Positions 28,187-36,084 of a stretch of 64,000 nt of DNA are shown in pieces. Position 1 is the first letter of the stretch; each line of letters starts with the position of its first letter. The stretch lies in contig JAOTRT010000006.1 of the NCBI GenBank assembly GCA_030247725.1, positions 157,951 to 221,950 on the forward strand. Direction: 5' to 3'. The DNA comes from Candidatus Nitricoxidireducens bremensis (GTDB lineage: Bacteria; Pseudomonadota; Gammaproteobacteria; Burkholderiales; Rhodocyclaceae). Both the position numbers and the translations under genes were made by a program. Below the pieces are notes generated by a model. It was not told where the DNA came from. It saw only the letters and a program-made list of their open reading frames with translations, and searched no databases.

Positions 28187-29629
28187 ATGAGCGCCATTTC
28201 CAACGCCCGCCTCACCCTCCACAGCCAGCTTGCCGCCCTGATCCGCCGCAAGCCGGTGGTGGCCATGCCCGAGACTTCCCTCAAGGAGGCGGTGCAGGCC
28301 ATGGCCGAGAATCGCGTCGGCTCCATCGTCGTTGTCGAGCCCGAGAGCGGTCGGCCCATCGGCATCTTCACCCTGCGCGACCTGCTCTACCGGGTGGCGG
28401 CGGTGTCCTGCGACCTGGACCAGATGCTGATGTCGGTGATGAGCGACAGCGGGCTGCTGATGCTCAACTGGCGCTCCACCGTCTACCAGGCGGCCCTGCT
28501 GATGGCGCGCCACGGCGTGCACCACGTGCTGGTGGTGGACGCCTCCGGCAAGCTGGCCGGCGTGGTCTCCCAGGACGACATCTACGAACTCCAGAGCGGT
28601 GGCGGCAAGGCCATCAGCGGCGCCATCCGCAATGCCCGCGAGATGGACGGCCTGGTGGCGGCGGCCGAAGACATCCGTCGCCTCGCCGAGCGCATGCTGG
28701 CCGAAGGCACGGCGGCCGAGCCCCTGACCCAGCTCATCTCCTCCCTCAACGACCACCTGACGGTGCGCATCATCGAACTCACCAAGGTCGAGTTCGCGCT
28801 GCCGAAGACCGAGTGGTGCTGGCTCTCCTTCGGTTCGGAAGGGCGCTTCGAGCAGACCCTGTCCACCGACCAGGACAACGGCATCGCCTTCACGGCGCCG
28901 GCCGACGGGGCCGAGGCCATGCGCCAGGCCTTCCTGCCCTTCGCCCGTGCCGTCAACGAGCGCCTGGCCGCCTGCGGCTTCCCCCTCTGCAAGGGCAACA
29001 TCATGGCCAGCAATCCGGAGCTGTGCCTGTCGGTGGCCGAGTGGCAGAAGAAGTTCCAGGCCTGGGTCCAGGCCGGCAATCCCCAGGCCCTGCTCAACGG
29101 CACCATCTTCTTCGACTTCCGCCCCCTCTACGGCGACGAAGCCATCACCGACGAGCTGCGCGCCTGGCTGCTCGGCATTACCGCCAACGCCTCCCTGTTC
29201 CTGCGCCAGATGGCGGCCAATGCCCTGCGCGTCGAGGCGCCCATCGGCGTCATCCGCGACTTCAGCTTCGACAAGAACGAGGAGTTCCCCCACACCATCG
29301 ACCTCAAGGCCTCGGGCTCGCGCCTCTTCGTCGATGTGGCGCGCATCCTCTCCCTCGCCAACGGCATCGGCGAGACGAACACCGCCGAGCGCCTGCGCGC
29401 TCTCGCCGAGCGGGGCAAGCTGGGACGCGACGACATCGGCGCCGTCATCGACGGCTTCTATTTCATCCAGCAGATGCGCCTGCGCCAGCAGCAGGGCGGC
29501 ACGCCGGCCGGCATCGCCAACCGGGTGGACCCGGATGAACTCAACGAGCTCGACCGCCTGATCCTCAAGGAAGCCTTCAAGCAGGCCAAGAAGCTCCAGG
29601 GGCGTTTGCAGCTCGAATACCGCATCTAG
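28187..29629 (+). CDS. CBS-pair plus DUF294 putative nucleotidyltransferase
   Basis: A 480-residue protein. Two CBS motifs form a Bateman module at about residues 15-140 (L-K-E-A-V-Q-A-M-A-E-N; V-V-D-A-S-G-K-L-A-G-V-V). A helical linker and the transferase motif F-G-S-E-G-R-F-E-Q-T-L-S-T-D-Q-D-N-G follow, then the DUF294 C-terminal domain. CBS pairs usually bind adenine nucleotides, so activity may respond to energy state. It closely parallels the preceding gene (shared W-C-W-L-S, C-G-x-P-L-C, F-F-D-F-R), indicating tandem duplication with loss or gain of the CBS part. Confidence 0.85.
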   Translation: MSAISNARLTLHSQLAALIRRKPVVAMPETSLKEAVQAMAENRVGSIVVVEPESGRPIGIFTLRDLLYRVAAVSCDLDQMLMSVMSDSGLLMLNWRSTVYQAALLMARHGVHHVLVVDASGKLAGVVSQDDIYELQSGGGKAISGAIRNAREMDGLVAAAEDIRRLAERMLAEGTAAEPLTQLISSLNDHLTVRIIELTKVEFALPKTEWCWLSFGSEGRFEQTLSTDQDNGIAFTAPADGAEAMRQAFLPFARAVNERLAACGFPLCKGNIMASNPELCLSVAEWQKKFQAWVQAGNPQALLNGTIFFDFRPLYGDEAITDELRAWLLGITANASLFLRQMAANALRVEAPIGVIRDFSFDKNEEFPHTIDLKASGSRLFVDVARILSLANGIGETNTAERLRALAERGKLGRDDIGAVIDGFYFIQQMRLRQQQGGTPAGIANRVDPDELNELDRLILKEAFKQAKKLQGRLQLEYRI

Positions 29630-29644
29630 CGCCGGCTTCTGTCC

Positions 29645-31684
29645 ATGCCCTTTTCCGGCCACCGTCCCCAGTATCGCCGCCTGAAGCGGCTTTACGCCTG
29701 GTACACCTTCGGCTTCGCCGTCTTCATCGGCGCGCTGGCGGTGGCCGAGCGCATGGGCCTGTCGCCGCGCATGATCGGCTACCTGTTCCTGTTCGCCACC
29801 ATCGCCATCTACGCCAGCATCGGCGTCCTCAGCCGCACGGCGGACGTGAACGAGTACTACGTGGCGGGGCGGCGCGTGCCGGCCTTCTTCAACGGCATGG
29901 CGACGGGCGGCGACTGGCTGTCGGCGGCCTCCTTCATCGGCATGGCCGGCACCCTCTACTTCAGCGGCTACCAGGGCCTGGCCTTCGTCATGGGCTGGAC
30001 CGGCGGCTACGTGCTGGTGGCGCTGCTGCTGGCGCCCTACCTGCGCAAGTTCGGCCAGTTCACGATTCCCGACTTCCTCGGCGCCCGCTACGGCGGCGAC
30101 CTGGCGCGCTTCGTCGGCATCGTGGCGACGATCATCGCCTCCTTCACCTACGTCGTCGCCCAGATCTACGGCGTCGGCCTCATCACCAGCCACTTCGTCG
30201 GCATCGAGTTCGAGATCGGCGTCTTCGTCGGCCTCGCCGGCATCCTGGTGTGTTCCTTCCTCGGCGGCATGCGGGCCGTCACCTGGACCCAGGTCGCCCA
30301 GTACGTCATCCTCATCTTCGCCTACCTGGCGCCGGTGGTCATGATGTCCCAGAAGGTCACCGGCATTCCCGTGCCCCAGGTGACCTTCGGCAGCGTGCTG
30401 GAGCGTCTCGGCAGCGTGGAGAAGCGGATCTTCGAGGCACCGAAGGAGAAGGAGGTGCGCGCCGCCTACCGCGTCAGGGCGGAACGCCTGCAGGAGCGCA
30501 TCAAGGGCCTGCCCGACTCGCTGGAGCGGGAACGCCGCGAACTGGCGCGGCAGCTCGAAGCCCTGCGTACCGGCAACGCCCCGGTGCGGGAATTCCACCG
30601 CGCCCAGCGCGCCCTGCGCGAACTGCCGGCCAACGAGAGCGAGGCCCGCAGCCGCTGGCAGGCGGAGCGCCGGGTGCTGCTGGAGAAGGCCGAGCCGCCC
30701 GTGCCCCATGCGGAGGCCTATCCCGGCGACGACGCCGAGCGCGAGACGGCGCGGCTCAATTTCATCGCCCTCGTCATCTGCCTCACGGTGGGCACGGCGG
30801 CGCTGCCCCACGTGCTGATGCGCTACTACACGACGCCCTCGGTGCGCCAGGCGCGGGAGTCGGTGTTCTGGTCCCTGTTCTTCATTTTCATCTTCTACGT
30901 CACGGCGCCGGCCTATGCGGTGTTCGTGAAGTGGGTCATCTACAACGACCTCGTCGGCTCCAGCCTGGCCCGCTTGCCGGCCTGGATCGCCTCCTGGGGC
31001 AAGATCGGCATGGTCGCCATCGAGGACGTGAACCGGGACGGCATCCTCCAGCTTGCCGAGTTGACCCTCAACCCGGACGTGATCGTGCTGGCGACGCCGG
31101 AAATCGCCGGACTGCCCTACGTGGTCTCGGGCCTCGTCGCCGCCGGCGGCCTCGCCGCCGCCCTGTCCACCGCCGACGGCCTGTTGCTGACCATCGCCAA
31201 CGCCCTGTCCCACGACCTCTACTACAAGATGATCGCCCCCGATGCCTCCGCCCAGCGGCGCCTGGTCATGACCAAGGGCCTGCTGCTGGTGGCGGCCATG
31301 ATCGCGGCCTGGGTGGCCTCCCTCAAGCCCGACGGCATCCTCTTCATGGTCGGGCTGGCCTTCTCCATCGCCGCCGCCGCCTTCTTCCCGGCCCTGGTGC
31401 TGGGTATCTTCTGGAAGCGGGCCAACAAGTGGGGCGCTATCGCCGGCATGATCGGCGGCCTCGGTATCACCCTCTACTATGCCGCCCAGACCCATATCTT
31501 TTTCGGCGGCTCCATGGCCGCTGCCTGGTTCGGCATCCAGCCCATCGCCTGCGGCGTGTTCGGCCTGCCGCTGGGCTTCGTCCTCATCGTCGTCGTCAGC
31601 CTGCTGACGCCGGCGCCGCCGCGCCAGGTGCAGGAACTGGTGGAGGACGTGCGCTATCCCTACCTGGACCCCGAGGAAGCATGA
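29645..31684 (+). CDS. sodium:solute symporter, VC_2705-like, with soluble insert and EF-hand-like loop
   Basis: A 679-residue SSS-family transporter with typical helices (E-Y-Y-V-A-G-R-R-V-P; G-G-D-W-L-S-A-A-S-F-I-G-M; F-G-Q-F-T-I-P-D-F-L-G-A-R-Y). Between helices, about residues 260-375, lies a long charged, coiled-coil-rich insert. Near residues 462-473 the sequence D-V-N-R-D-G-I-L-Q-L-A-E matches an EF-hand calcium loop. It resembles the acetate-linked VC_2705 subfamily rather than canonical ActP. The substrate is unproven; acs in the same block favours acetate or a similar acid. The stop overlaps hslR as ATGA. Confidence 0.85.
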   Translation: MPFSGHRPQYRRLKRLYAWYTFGFAVFIGALAVAERMGLSPRMIGYLFLFATIAIYASIGVLSRTADVNEYYVAGRRVPAFFNGMATGGDWLSAASFIGMAGTLYFSGYQGLAFVMGWTGGYVLVALLLAPYLRKFGQFTIPDFLGARYGGDLARFVGIVATIIASFTYVVAQIYGVGLITSHFVGIEFEIGVFVGLAGILVCSFLGGMRAVTWTQVAQYVILIFAYLAPVVMMSQKVTGIPVPQVTFGSVLERLGSVEKRIFEAPKEKEVRAAYRVRAERLQERIKGLPDSLERERRELARQLEALRTGNAPVREFHRAQRALRELPANESEARSRWQAERRVLLEKAEPPVPHAEAYPGDDAERETARLNFIALVICLTVGTAALPHVLMRYYTTPSVRQARESVFWSLFFIFIFYVTAPAYAVFVKWVIYNDLVGSSLARLPAWIASWGKIGMVAIEDVNRDGILQLAELTLNPDVIVLATPEIAGLPYVVSGLVAAGGLAAALSTADGLLLTIANALSHDLYYKMIAPDASAQRRLVMTKGLLLVAAMIAAWVASLKPDGILFMVGLAFSIAAAAFFPALVLGIFWKRANKWGAIAGMIGGLGITLYYAAQTHIFFGGSMAAAWFGIQPIACGVFGLPLGFVLIVVVSLLTPAPPRQVQELVEDVRYPYLDPEEA

Positions 31685-32067
31685 GCGGGGAAGGGCGCCA
31701 GCGCATCGACAAATGGCTCTGGGTCGCGCGTTTCTTCAAGACGCGCAGCCTCGCCGCGGCGGCCATCGACGGCGGCAAGGTGCACATCGGCGGCCACCCC
31801 GTGAAGCCGGCGCGGGAGACCCGGCCCGGCGACGAGATCGACATCACCGCCGGCGAAGTCCATTGGACGGTGGTGGTGCGTGGCTTGAACGAACAGCGGC
31901 GGCCCGCCCCCGAGGCGCGGCTGCTCTACGAGGAAACGGCGGAGAGCCGCGCCCGCCGCGAGCGCGACGCGGAACTGCGGCGCCTCGCGCCGGCGCCGGG
32001 TGCCGACCTGCGCGGCCGGCCCACCAAGAAGGCGGGGCGCCAGATCCGGCGTTTTGGCGAGGGGTGA
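31681..32067 (+). CDS. hslR: heat-shock protein 15 (ribosome-associated S4-domain protein)
   Basis: A 128-residue basic protein with an N-terminal S4 RNA-binding domain (R-I-D-K-W-L-W-V-A-R-F-F-K-T-R-S-L-A; G-G-K-V-H-I-G-G) and a Lys/Arg-rich tail ending G-R-Q-I-R-R-F. In E. coli, Hsp15 rescues 50S subunits carrying a stalled nascent chain. It overlaps the symporter stop, so it is probably the last gene of that transcript. Confidence 0.92.
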   Translation: MSGEGRQRIDKWLWVARFFKTRSLAAAAIDGGKVHIGGHPVKPARETRPGDEIDITAGEVHWTVVVRGLNEQRRPAPEARLLYEETAESRARRERDAELRRLAPAPGADLRGRPTKKAGRQIRRFGEG

Positions 32068-32146
32068 ACGCTCAGTTTGGTATAGGAAGACGCTACATGA
32101 AATTCCGCTGGATTATGTCGGACATTGATCTTGACGTTCGGAGCGC

Positions 32147-32250
32147 TCGGACCGGTGGCGTGCCCTGCCCCGCTCCATGTCACCCGTCGCCGGCCTGGGG
32201 CCGGCTCCTCCTTCTTGACTTGCGCGGAGCAGGGCACCCCACCGGCCCGA
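32147..32250 (+). repeat. palindromic element copy 1 (104 bases)
   Basis: Arms 32147-32173 and 32224-32250 are reverse complements at 24 of 27 positions. The 50-base loop begins TCCATGTC and ends CTTGACTTGC, and contains an inner 7-base perfect hairpin (32189-32195 with 32199-32205). Its loop ends match those of copy 2 read on the other strand, while the arm sequences differ, so the loop is the conserved part. Confidence 0.8.
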
Positions 32251-32299
32251 GTCGATGCCGCGGTGGGTGTTTACCCGTCGCAAGGCACCGGCGTATCCA

Positions 32300-32401
32300 G
32301 CCGAGGATGGCGGGTATCCGACTCCCGGAAGTCAAGGAGGAGGGCCGGGGTTCCTTCGGCCCGGAGGACATGGAGGGAGTTGGATACCCGCCGTCCTTGG
32401 C
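32300..32401 (-). repeat. palindromic element copy 2, inverted (102 bases)
   Basis: Arms 32300-32326 and 32375-32401 match at 24 of 27 positions. Read on the minus strand, the 48-base loop begins TCCATGTC and ends CTTGACTTCC, as in copy 1, with an inner hairpin (32342-32347 with 32357-32362). It lies 49 bases from copy 1 in opposite orientation. Confidence 0.8.
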
Positions 32402-32464
32402 GCGCACCGCAACACCGACGTTTCATGCGTCGCAGAAGACGCGCAGCGTCATGGAGCAACTAGG

Positions 32465-33784
32465 ATGAACGGAATGGAATCCCTGCTGGCCCTGGTGGCC
32501 GGACTCGTCATCGGCGGCGGCCTCGTCGCCTTCGCCTTTTCCGGCCGCGTGCGCGACGCCCGCGCCGCCGTGGACGCGCAGCAGCGCGAGCTGGCGGAAC
32601 TGCGGGCCCGCGCCGAGGCGCTGCACGCCGACCTGGAGCGGGAGCGGGCCGTCGGCCGCGAAAAGCTTGCTGCCCTGGAGGAGGCGCGCGCCACCTTCGG
32701 CGACGCCTTCCGCGCCCTGTCGGCCGAGGCGCTCCAGCGCAACAACCAGTCCTTCCTCGAACTCGCCAAGGCCACCCTGGAGAAGCACCAGGAGACCGCC
32801 AAGGGGGAACTGGAGAAGCGCCAGCAGGCCATCGGCGAGATGGTGGTGCCGGTCAAGGCGACCCTGGAGAAATTCGAGCAGCACATCGCCGGCATCGAGA
32901 AGTCCCGCGTGGATGCCTATGCCACGCTGACCGAGCAGGTGCGCTCGCTCCTCGAAGCCCAGGGCCAGCTCAAGTCCGAGACCGCCAACCTCGTGAAGGC
33001 GCTGCGGGCTCCCCAGACGCGGGGCCGCTGGGGCGAGCTGCAGTTGAAGCGCGTCGTCGAGATGGCCGGCATGCTCGACCACTGCGACTTCCACGAGCAG
33101 GAGAGCACCGACACGGAGGAGGGGCGCCTGCGGCCCGACCTGGTGGTGCGCCTGCCCGGCGGCAAGAACATCGTCGTGGACGCCAAGGCGCCCCTCGCCG
33201 CCTACCTCGAAGCCCTGGAGGCGCAGGACGACGAGGCACGCCGGCGCAAGCTCGCCGACCACGCGCGCCAGGTCAAGGACCACCTCGCCAAGCTGGGCCG
33301 CAAGTCCTACTGGGAGCAGTTCCAGCCCTCGCCGGATTTCGTCGTCCTCTTCCTGCCCGGCGAAACCTTCTATAGCGCGGCCCTCGAAGCGGACCCCAGC
33401 CTCATCGAATACGGCGTCGAGCAGCGCGTCATCCTCGCCACGCCGACGACCCTGATCGCCCTGCTGCGCGCCGTTGCCTACGGCTGGAAGCAGGAGGCCC
33501 TCACCGAGAACGCGCAGCAGATCAGCGCCCTCGGCAAGGAACTCTACGAACGCATCGCCACCCTTGCCGACCACTGGTCCGGCGTCGGCCGGAACCTCAA
33601 CGAGGCCGTCGCCGCCTACAACAAGGCGGTGGGCTCCCTGGAGACCCGGGTGCTCGTCAGCGCGCGCAAGTTCCGCGACCTCCGGGCCGCGCCGGAAGAC
33701 AAGGACATCCGCGACCTCGCCCCGGTGGACTCCGCGCCGCGCGCCTTGCAGGCTCAGGAGATGCAGGTCCTGCCGAAGGAATAG
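32465..33784 (+). CDS. rmuC: DNA recombination protein RmuC
   Basis: A 439-residue protein with an N-terminal membrane anchor ([20 protein letters not shown]), a long coiled coil (about 30-190), then the RmuC nuclease-like domain with [27 protein letters not shown] and V-L-F-L-P-G-E. RmuC limits inversions at short inverted repeats in E. coli; the palindromic pair just upstream is a notable coincidence. The ATG at 32465 follows a weak GGA site. Confidence 0.93.
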   Translation: MNGMESLLALVAGLVIGGGLVAFAFSGRVRDARAAVDAQQRELAELRARAEALHADLERERAVGREKLAALEEARATFGDAFRALSAEALQRNNQSFLELAKATLEKHQETAKGELEKRQQAIGEMVVPVKATLEKFEQHIAGIEKSRVDAYATLTEQVRSLLEAQGQLKSETANLVKALRAPQTRGRWGELQLKRVVEMAGMLDHCDFHEQESTDTEEGRLRPDLVVRLPGGKNIVVDAKAPLAAYLEALEAQDDEARRRKLADHARQVKDHLAKLGRKSYWEQFQPSPDFVVLFLPGETFYSAALEADPSLIEYGVEQRVILATPTTLIALLRAVAYGWKQEALTENAQQISALGKELYERIATLADHWSGVGRNLNEAVAAYNKAVGSLETRVLVSARKFRDLRAAPEDKDIRDLAPVDSAPRALQAQEMQVLPKE

Positions 33785-33844
33785 CCGCCGGGCCCCGCGC
33801 CGTGCCGTGGGGCAGGTGCCGGCGGCATCTGCGTTTCAGGCGCT

Positions 33845-34852
33845 TCATGCGCTTGCGGTCTCCTTCGGCGTGGTGGCGACGTCGATCTGGCGCACGATGC
33901 CGGCGCCGCTATGCTCGCCCAGCCACACGCTGCTGGCGCGCACCTGGCCGACGGCTTCGCCGTCCTCCTTCAGCGTGAACGGCGTTTCCGCGCTCAAGGT
34001 CGCCAGGGCGCCGATCTCCGCATCCTCCAGGCTTTCGTAGCTGCTCTGGCCGTCGTCGGAGAAGTGCCACAACATCAGGTCGTCGTAGGCGGCATCCCCT
34101 TCGTCGATCCAGCCGTTGCCGTCGCTGTCGAGCTTCGCCAGTTCGCCGAAGCCGTTGCCGGTCGCCGGGCCGAACAGCTCGCTGCCGTTGTCGGCGATGC
34201 CGTTGCCGTTGATGTCGTGGAACAGCACGGCGGAATTGCCGGCTGGCATGCGCATGCTCTCGACCTGCCCGTCGCTGTCGAGGTCGAAGTCCACGCTGTG
34301 TTCATTGAGGCGCGTGCCCGGTTCGCCGAAATCCAGCACCAGCGGATCGCGGAAGCTGCCGGTGGTCAGGCGCGTGGACTCCTCGCTGCGCTCCATGTGG
34401 TAACCGACATCGAATTGCCGGGTGCTGCCGTCGGCGAGGCAAATATTGCCGCTGGCGGAGAAGGTGCAGCTCTCCGTCTCGCTGGTATGGAGCAGTTCCA
34501 TGACGCGCATGCCCGGGAGGGCTGCGCGCATCCTGCCGCCCTCGGAGACGTTGCCGGCGGACGTTTCATCGCTCACGGCATCGGCATCCGCCGAGGCCGG
34601 CAGGCCGAACAGCATCTGCATGATGGTGTCGAAGGGGTCCTTGTCTTTCTTGACGCTCTGGACCTCGCCCTGGGCCGTTTCGGGCGTCTCGACGGTCAGT
34701 ATCTGGGGCGGGGCGGCATTGAGCGCGGCGTCCAGCCGCTTGGCGAAGGAGGCCTCGCCGCGGGGCTGCTCCATGAACCTGAGGAGCCGCGACGATGTGC
34801 TTTCCAGTTCGTGCTTACTCGATAGCTCCAGGTTTGATTGGGTGATATGCAT
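33845..34852 (-). CDS. protein with three EF-hand-like calcium loops
   Basis: A 335-residue acidic protein without a signal peptide. The N-terminal third is low in recognisable motifs. Calcium-loop-like stretches occur at about 190-200 (D-L-D-S-D-G-Q-V-E), 214-226 (D-I-N-G-N-G-I-A-D-N-G-S-E) and 241-252 (D-S-D-G-N-G-W-I-D-E), with the linking phrase S-E-L-F-G-P-A-T-G-N-G-F. This pattern occurs in calcium-binding and RTX-associated proteins of betaproteobacteria. Function is unknown. It is convergent with rmuC and stands alone. Confidence 0.6.
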   Translation of the reverse strand: MHITQSNLELSSKHELESTSSRLLRFMEQPRGEASFAKRLDAALNAAPPQILTVETPETAQGEVQSVKKDKDPFDTIMQMLFGLPASADADAVSDETSAGNVSEGGRMRAALPGMRVMELLHTSETESCTFSASGNICLADGSTRQFDVGYHMERSEESTRLTTGSFRDPLVLDFGEPGTRLNEHSVDFDLDSDGQVESMRMPAGNSAVLFHDINGNGIADNGSELFGPATGNGFGELAKLDSDGNGWIDEGDAAYDDLMLWHFSDDGQSSYESLEDAEIGALATLSAETPFTLKEDGEAVGQVRASSVWLGEHSGAGIVRQIDVATTPKETASA

Positions 34853-34967
34853 GGCAATTCCTTCCCTTTTCCGTTGTTAGGAAGCCGGCATAACGCAAGT
34901 TACGGGCCTGGTCACCGATGTCGTCCCGAGTCGGGAAAGAAAGCCGTGGGAAGGAAGGCGTCTCGCC

Positions 34968-35004
34968 TTGATGGCCTTCCTGTGTGTTTGTACAATGTGC
35001 AAAC
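34968..35004 (+). promoter_or_regulatory. toxin-antitoxin promoter with overlapping operator
   Basis: TTGATG (34968-34973) and TACAAT (34991-34996) are separated by exactly 17 bases, a good sigma-70 promoter. A 19-base inverted repeat (34986-34994 and 34996-35004, one mismatch) covers the -10 box, ending 18 bases before the antitoxin ATG. This is what autorepression by an RHH antitoxin or the TA complex would need. Confidence 0.75.
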
Positions 35005-35022
35005 ATCCTGTCGGGGGTCGAT

Positions 35023-35334
35023 ATGCCTACCACTGCTGCTGCCGCCAATAAGCCGCGCGAGTCGTCCTCCTCGCGAACGGGGCGCCTCGGCCTGCGCGCC
35101 GCGCCGAACCAGGAGGCGCTGTTGCGCCGTGCCGCCGAAGCATCGAACAAGACGCTGACGGAGTTCATCCTCGACAGCGCCTGTGCCGTAGCCGAGCAGA
35201 CGCTGCTCGACCAGCGGTATTTCCTTGTCGAGCAGGCACAGTGGGATGCCTTCAACGCTGCCCTCGACCGGCCGGCGAAACCGGACCCGAAGCTCAAGGG
35301 CCTGCTGCAACACAAGGCGCCTTGGGAAAAGTGA
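35023..35334 (+). CDS. DUF1778 antitoxin (TacA-like)
   Basis: A 103-residue protein with a disordered Ser/Ala-rich start, then the ribbon-helix-helix-type DUF1778 core (R-L-G-L-R-A-A-P-N-Q-E-A-L-L-R-R-A-A; T-L-T-E-F-I-L-D-S-A) and a C-terminal tail (R-P-A-K-P-D-P-K-L-K-G-L-L) that normally wraps the toxin. It neutralises the GNAT toxin encoded next and represses the shared promoter. The ATG at 35023 lies just after the operator. The stop overlaps the toxin start as GTGA. Confidence 0.9.
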   Translation: MPTTAAAANKPRESSSSRTGRLGLRAAPNQEALLRRAAEASNKTLTEFILDSACAVAEQTLLDQRYFLVEQAQWDAFNAALDRPAKPDPKLKGLLQHKAPWEK

Positions 35335-35834
35335 TTTCCGGGCCGACCCGTCTGTCGGCGGAGCATAGGACGGATCGCTTCGACAGCGGCGTCCCGCATC
35401 TCGACGATTGGCTCAGGCGCCATGCGCTTGCCGCCCAGCAGGCCGAAACGGCACGTACGTTCGTCGCGTGCGACGGGGCCTGGGTGGTCGGTTTCTACGC
35501 CCTGGCCGTGGGGGCGGTGGACCATGCGGCAGCGCCGCGCCGCGTCACCCGGGGCGTGGGCTGCCATCCGATCCCCGTCATGCTGCTGGCACGCCTGGCG
35601 GTGGACCGCCGCTACGCCGGGGCGGGCGTCGGCAAGGGATTGCTCAAGGACGCCATCTTGCGTACGACTGCTGCCGCCGACTTCGCCGGCATTCGCGCCC
35701 TCCTGGTGCAGGCCAAGGACGAAACGGCCAGGATGTTCTATGAGAAGCACGGCTTCGAGCCGTCGCCGCTCGATCCCCTGCAGTTGATGTTGCTGATGAA
35801 GGACGCGCGCAGGGCACTGCGCCGGCGTACTTGA
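35331..35834 (+). CDS. GNAT-family toxin (TacT-like tRNA acetyltransferase)
   Basis: A 167-residue GNAT protein starting with GTG. The family phrase F-D-S-G-V-P-H-L-D-D-W-L-R-R-H-A and the acetyl-CoA loop (R-R-Y-A-G-A-G-V-G-K-G-L-L) are present, with A-R-M-F-Y-E-K-H-G-F-E near the C-terminus holding the catalytic Tyr. Related toxins (TacT, AtaT) acetylate the amino acid on charged tRNA and block translation. The pairing and overlap with DUF1778 are typical. Confidence 0.9.
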   Translation: MISGPTRLSAEHRTDRFDSGVPHLDDWLRRHALAAQQAETARTFVACDGAWVVGFYALAVGAVDHAAAPRRVTRGVGCHPIPVMLLARLAVDRRYAGAGVGKGLLKDAILRTTAAADFAGIRALLVQAKDETARMFYEKHGFEPSPLDPLQLMLLMKDARRALRRRT

Positions 35835-35946
35835 ATGGGACGGCCTTCCAGCAATGGGGTGTCCATATGCGCGCGTGTGGCGGAAGAGCGATTGGCGATG
35901 AGCCGGGAGCCGAACGGTGCCGGAGCGGTGCCCCGCGGAATTTTAT

Positions 35947-36004
35947 AGGCTCACGCCATGAGCCTGCACCCCGTCAGAATGGCCTCCACGACATTCATGG
36001 AGGC
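35947..36004 (+). other. two hairpins in the leader of the addB-like operon
   Basis: AGGCTCA (35947-35953) pairs with TGAGCCT (35959-35965), and GCCTCCA (35982-35988) pairs with TGGAGGC (35998-36004). The second arm sequesters the GGAGG ribosome-binding site of the tiny coding sequence at 36010. Part of the first hairpin's right arm (AGCCT) could instead pair with AGGCT at 36001-36005, so the two folds may be mutually exclusive. Confidence 0.45.
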
Positions 36005-36009
36005 TACAC

Positions 36010-36084
36010 ATGGCGACCGACAACCCCGACTATCTGGTGTTCTGGATGACGACCGTGCTGGGAATTCTCGCTTGGCTGCTGTGA
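36010..36084 (+). CDS. 24-residue hydrophobic peptide coupled to the addB-like gene
   Basis: An ATG with a GGAGG site opens a 24-codon frame. The peptide starts M-A-T-D-N-P-D-Y and continues as a hydrophobic helix ending G-I-L-A-W-L-L. Its TGA overlaps the GTG start of the addB-like gene, the same 4-base coupling used by many confirmed pairs here. It may be a leader peptide that delivers ribosomes to the nuclease gene or a genuine one-span membrane peptide. No homologue is recognised. Confidence 0.5.
   Translation: MATDNPDYLVFWMTTVLGILAWLL

Larger units (their letters stand above)
32068..32464. other. 397-base intergenic region dominated by two palindromic elements
   Basis: No convincing gene lies between hslR and rmuC. 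Positions 32147-32401 are filled by two long nested inverted repeats (listed separately) that share a loop sequence in opposite orientation. The remaining 32068-32146 and 32402-32464 show no recognisable feature except the rmuC ribosome-binding site (TAGGA before 32465). No long T-run follows either hairpin, so simple termination is unlikely to be the main role. Confidence 0.7.

Noticed and set aside
28064..31495. A 1143-codon open frame on the minus strand across the DUF294 and symporter genes
   Set aside because: It is antisense to well-motifed genes; its low-complexity Gly/Asp/Glu/His/Arg product is typical of high-GC shadow frames and has no domain.
29645..31684. Calling the second symporter ActP
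   Set aside because: The long soluble insert and EF-like loop fit the VC_2705-type branch; the substrate cannot be fixed from sequence.
33784..33840. GC-rich inverted arms between rmuC and the calcium-loop gene as terminator
   Set aside because: Only eight outer bases pair cleanly, with a long loop and no T-run.
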